DNA of 64,000 nucleotides from CALRWV02 sp943371965 (GTDB lineage: Bacteria > Bacteroidota > JABWAT01): assembly GCA_943371965.1 (NCBI GenBank), contig CALRWV020000006.1, forward strand, positions 1 through 64,000, given 5' to 3'. How positions within the stretch are numbered: position 1 is the stretch's first letter; every line of letters begins with the position of its first letter. The notes below the pieces were generated by a model. It was not told where the DNA came from, made no database searches, and saw only the letters and a list, made by a program, of their open reading frames with translations. A program made the position numbers and the translations under genes. Of the stretch, positions 60,776 through 64,000 are shown one piece after another.

Positions 60776-63085
60776 ATGAACGAAATTCAGTTGGTTTTAG
60801 CGGTATCAAAAGCATTAAATATAAAAGCGGAATCTGTTCAGACAACCGTTAAATTGTTAGATGAAGGTGCAACTGTTCCTTTTATTTCAAGATACAGAAG
60901 AGAAGCAACCGGTGGAATGGATGAAGAACAGATCCGTGCCATTCAGGAAAAAGTGGAATATCTCAGAATGCTTGAAGAACGCAAAACTACCATTCTTGCA
61001 AGTATTGAAGAACAGGGAAAACTGACTGATGAGCTGAAAGCAAAAATCATCAATTGCAACCAGCTTCAGGAATTGGAAGATTTATACCTTCCTTACAAAC
61101 CAAAAAGAAAAACACGCGCAACAGTTGCAAAAGCAAAAGGTCTTGAACCACTGGCTCAACTGATGTTTGATCAGCAGATTATAACCGGAACCATTGAAGA
61201 ATATGCTCAACCATTTGTGAATGCTGAGCTCGAAGTTAAAACTGTTGATGAAGCCATTGCTGGAGCCAAAGATATCATGGCTGAATGGGTTGGAGAAAAT
61301 GCTGATATCAGGAAAACTATCCGTGAAATGACACAGAGTTCGGGAACCATCATTTCAGAACAGAAAGATGAAGACAAAAAAGAACGCACTGATTATGAAA
61401 TGTACTACAAATTTGAAGAAGCCATTTCAAGAATCAAACCTCATCATGTTCTTGCACTGAACCGCGGCGAAAAAGAAGACATCATAAAAGTAAAAGTTGC
61501 AGTTGCTGAAGTTCTCTGCATTCAGGCAATCAGCAATCAAATTGTAAAAAACGAAAAATGTATTTTTGTCCAGAAGATAAAAGATTCTCTTGCAGATTCT
61601 TACGGCAGATTGATTGAACCCAGCATTGAGCGCGAAATCAGAAGCACTCTAACGGATTCTGCAGATTTACATGCAATTGAAGTGTTTGCCAAAAACCTGA
61701 AAAATCTTTTATTGCAGCCACCGATTTTCGGTAAAAAAATAATCGGTATTGATCCTGGATTTGTATCAGGATGCAAAGTTGCTGCGGTTGATGAAACCGG
61801 AAAATATCTTGAAGGCGAAACCATTTATCCGACTGAGCCTAGAAAATGGACCGATGTTTCAGAAAAAGTTATTGTTTCTTACGTTCAAAAATACAAGGTT
61901 GATCTGATTGCAATCGGCAATGGAACAGCATCACGAGAAGTGGAACAGTTTGTTGTTGATACCATTAAAAAATATGCGTTGAACTGCAATTATCTGATTG
62001 TTTCTGAAGCGGGGGCTTCCGTTTATTCAGCATCCAAAATTGCTGCAGAAGAGTTTCCTGAATTGGAAGCAGCACAACGGGGGAATATTTCAATTGCAAG
62101 AAGAGTGATTGATCCATTGGCAGAACTTGTTAAAATTGATCCGAAATCAATCGGAGTTGGATTGTATCAACATGATGTAAATCAGAAACAGCTTGAACAC
62201 AAGTTGGATCAGGTTGTTGAAAGTTGCGTGAATCACGTTGGTGTAAATCTGAATACAGCCAGTATTTCCCTGCTTACTCACGTTTCCGGATTGAATAAAA
62301 GAATTGCCACTAAAATTGTTGAGTTTAGAGATAAAATCGGACATTTCAAAAGCCGCGAACAGTTGAAAGAAGTTTCCGGTGTGGGAGAAAATACTTTCCT
62401 TCAGGCAGCAGGATTTTTGAAAATCGATGGCGGCGATAATCCGTTGGATTCAACTGCAATCCATCCGGAATCTTATGATGTCACCAAGAAACTGCTGGAA
62501 AAATTTTCAATTGATGTCCAGAATGTAAACCGAGAAAATGAAAAACTGGTTCAGGCAATCCGTACTGTAAAATCTGATCAATTGGCTTCAGAACTGAATG
62601 TGGGAGTTCCAACACTTCAACTGATTCTTGAAAATCTTCAGAAACCGGGAAGAGATCCACGCGAAGATATGCCGAAACCGATTCTCCGTTCCGATATCCT
62701 TAAAATTGAAGATTTGAAACCGGGAATGAAACTGAAAGGTACAGTCAGAAACGTAATCGATTTTGGTGCATTCGTTGATATCGGTGTAAAACAGGATGGA
62801 CTGATCCATATTTCAGAAATGGGAAATTCATTTGTTAAAAATCCGCACGAAGTTTTGGCAGTTGGAAATATCATCGATGTTTATATCAAATCGATCGACA
62901 TGGAAAGAAAAAGAATTGCTTTGAGTGCAAGACCGCAGGATGGAAGCGCACCGGTTCCGTTATCAGGCAGCAGTTCAAAATCAAACCAGAATTACAACAG
63001 CAAACAGCAACGACCTGAACAGCAGAGAATTCCTGAAAATTTCGAATCGAAACTGGATCTGCTGAAACAGCGGTTTGGAAAATAA
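60776..63085 (+). CDS. tex: Tex-family transcription accessory / RNA-binding protein
   Basis: A 769-residue protein of normal Tex length. The N-terminal Tex domain has TVPFISRYRREATGGMDEEQ. The YqgF/RNase H-like domain has IIGIDPGFVSGCKVAAVD and EAGASVYSASKIAAEEFPEL. Helix-hairpin-helix motifs follow (VSGLNKRIATKIVEFRDKIG), and an S1 RNA-binding domain ends the protein (LKGTVRNVIDFGAFVDIGVK, DGLIHISEMG). The Ser/Gln-rich tail is variable. It acts on nucleic acids in the cytoplasm; the detailed role is unclear in most bacteria. Confidence 0.95.
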   Translation: MNEIQLVLAVSKALNIKAESVQTTVKLLDEGATVPFISRYRREATGGMDEEQIRAIQEKVEYLRMLEERKTTILASIEEQGKLTDELKAKIINCNQLQELEDLYLPYKPKRKTRATVAKAKGLEPLAQLMFDQQIITGTIEEYAQPFVNAELEVKTVDEAIAGAKDIMAEWVGENADIRKTIREMTQSSGTIISEQKDEDKKERTDYEMYYKFEEAISRIKPHHVLALNRGEKEDIIKVKVAVAEVLCIQAISNQIVKNEKCIFVQKIKDSLADSYGRLIEPSIEREIRSTLTDSADLHAIEVFAKNLKNLLLQPPIFGKKIIGIDPGFVSGCKVAAVDETGKYLEGETIYPTEPRKWTDVSEKVIVSYVQKYKVDLIAIGNGTASREVEQFVVDTIKKYALNCNYLIVSEAGASVYSASKIAAEEFPELEAAQRGNISIARRVIDPLAELVKIDPKSIGVGLYQHDVNQKQLEHKLDQVVESCVNHVGVNLNTASISLLTHVSGLNKRIATKIVEFRDKIGHFKSREQLKEVSGVGENTFLQAAGFLKIDGGDNPLDSTAIHPESYDVTKKLLEKFSIDVQNVNRENEKLVQAIRTVKSDQLASELNVGVPTLQLILENLQKPGRDPREDMPKPILRSDILKIEDLKPGMKLKGTVRNVIDFGAFVDIGVKQDGLIHISEMGNSFVKNPHEVLAVGNIIDVYIKSIDMERKRIALSARPQDGSAPVPLSGSSSKSNQNYNSKQQRPEQQRIPENFESKLDLLKQRFGK

Positions 63086-63172
63086 GTTGTTAGGTGTTTC
63101 CGGAAATCAGCAAGAAAATATTTGATTAAAATTTGAATTCAGCGCAAACGGAATTCCTTAACTGAGGCAACA

Positions 63173-63784
63173 ATGACAAAATACCGGATTTCGTTTTTGC
63201 TTTTCGTGTTCGCGGTTGCTGCCGGAATTTATTTCGGAAAAGCCGGAAGAGAAACAACCTATCTGAAACCGGGATTTATTGATGCCTACCAGCAAATGCA
63301 GACAGTTGCCCATGATCTGAAAACTGAATGCAGCACTTGCCACACTTTTGGAAGACTTTGGCTTACCAAGACCGGTGAAAAAGCCAGAGAAATGATGAAA
63401 TACAGTGTTGATCTCAACCTGAATTGCATCGATTGCCATGAATCACTTGAAAAATTTACCAAAAAAGGAGAGTTCACCAAAAAGTGGATGTTTCCCCTGG
63501 TGAAAAATTTTAAAGTAAAATGTCTAACCTGCCACAATTCATCAGAAAACAGATTTACAATTAAAGGCCGTAAAGCCAGAGTCATGCTTGATTATTCGAT
63601 CAGGAAAGATTTCGAATGTCAAAAATGTCATCTCAAAGATTCCAAACTGAGCGAAGATGATTTAACCGAATTTGCATCGGATGAACAATCGGAAGATGAT
63701 TTTCCTTTGATGTCGAACGCTGGAATTGAAAATTTCGAAAAAGTTCACAACATTGATTCGCTGATTGTAATCAAACGGAATTAA
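63173..63784 (+). CDS. Tetraheme cytochrome c-type protein with duplicated diheme unit
   Basis: A 203-residue protein with one N-terminal membrane anchor (ISFLLFVFAVAAGIYFG) and four CxxCH heme motifs: CSTCH, CIDCH, CLTCH and CQKCH. The first and third CxxCH are each followed, exactly 32 residues after their first Cys, by the second and fourth, and the intervening segments share residues (T-x2-G-x-KAR-x-M-x2-YS). The gene therefore carries a 37-residue diheme unit in two copies. It likely transfers electrons at the inner membrane or in the periplasm. The partner is unknown. The following gene starts at its stop. Confidence 0.85.
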   Translation: MTKYRISFLLFVFAVAAGIYFGKAGRETTYLKPGFIDAYQQMQTVAHDLKTECSTCHTFGRLWLTKTGEKAREMMKYSVDLNLNCIDCHESLEKFTKKGEFTKKWMFPLVKNFKVKCLTCHNSSENRFTIKGRKARVMLDYSIRKDFECQKCHLKDSKLSEDDLTEFASDEQSEDDFPLMSNAGIENFEKVHNIDSLIVIKRN

Positions 63785-64000
63785 ATGTCAGAATCACACT
63801 CACATGATCTTCCCAAGAATAAATTAAAACTTGCCATTTTAATTACCGCCTCAATTTTCCTTGCTGAAATTGCCGGTGGAATTTATACCAACAGTCTTGC
63901 GCTTTTGGCCGATGCCGGTCACATGCTGACTGATTTGGCTGCTCTTATATTATCTTTTGCAGCTTTCAAAATCGGCGAAAGAAAAGCCAACTCAAAAAAG
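63785..64000 (+). CDS. Cation diffusion facilitator metal transporter (3' end missing)
   Basis: The frame starts at the ATG directly after the cytochrome stop and runs off the window (72 residues seen). A His-rich start (MSESHSHDLPKNK) is followed by LAILITASIFLAEIAGGIYT and NSLALLADAGHMLTDLAALI. The AxxDAGHM-x2-D pattern in the second segment is the metal site of the CDF family (ZitB/CzcD type), which exports Zn2+ and similar ions. The rest of the protein lies outside the window. Confidence 0.9.
   Translation, partial: MSESHSHDLPKNKLKLAILITASIFLAEIAGGIYTNSLALLADAGHMLTDLAALILSFAAFKIGERKANSKK

Noticed and set aside
1..64000. tRNA, rRNA, insertion sequences, prophage or integrase sites
   Set aside because: None was recognised on reading the gaps between genes. 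Small RNAs other than the 21445-21598 candidate cannot be excluded.

Overview
The window is an AT-rich, densely coded chromosomal segment, most likely from the Bacteroidota/Chlorobiota (FCB) branch. Four independent signs point there. There are type IX secretion (T9SS) genes: porV-like, porQ, porU, and two proteins with type A C-terminal sorting domains. SecA carries two insertions typical of that branch. The gene order rplM-rpsI-rpsB-tsf-pyrH-frr fits. Four promoters match the Bacteroidota form TTG-N20-TANNTTTG. The species cannot be named from the sequence. No rRNA, tRNA, CRISPR array, insertion sequence or phage gene was seen.

Layout. Positions 1-9.5 kb hold a tight operon: a partial PorV-like barrel, a secreted M6-type protein whose zinc motif is destroyed, a zinc peptidase joined to a propeller and an outer-membrane barrel, a DUF5683-like protein, and a fused polyprenol/phytol kinase-DUF92 protein. 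Positions 9.6-15.8 kb hold a TPR protein overlapping a barrel-like protein, then an HU protein beside a membrane HU-SPOR protein. ispE (minus strand) meets this operon at a shared terminator. Positions 16.8-24.6 kb hold a TPR protein, a YjjG-type phosphatase, a polysaccharide deacetylase-like protein, a LytTR regulator, a 332-bp intergenic region with three consecutive hairpins, and a propeller-type sensor histidine kinase.

Positions 24.7-39.3 kb form one surface-polysaccharide cluster. It has a bi-domain oxidoreductase, WecB, a cupin, a DegT aminotransferase, a methyltransferase, four glycosyltransferases plus a DUF2064 transferase, a flippase, and a heparinase II/III-like protein. After an unknown membrane protein and a DinB-like protein come the translation genes (40.7-44.8 kb) and 5-formyl-THF cyclo-ligase. 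porQ and secA are divergent. From 49.8 kb an operon holds porU, a second porV-like gene, an Fn3-like putative lipoprotein, an SLBB protein and a barrel/coiled-coil protein. Next are a lone CheY-like regulator, lysA, a lipoprotein, tex, a tetraheme cytochrome and the start of a CDF metal transporter.

The main theme is the cell envelope: T9SS export and sorting, outer-membrane proteins, surface glycan and peptidoglycan contacts. The least ordinary items are the M6 pseudoprotease next to PorV, the kinase-DUF92 fusion, the membrane HU-SPOR protein, arrays of degenerate 7-bp repeats in intergenic DNA, the structured RNA candidate before the sensor kinase, and a cytochrome built from a duplicated diheme unit.
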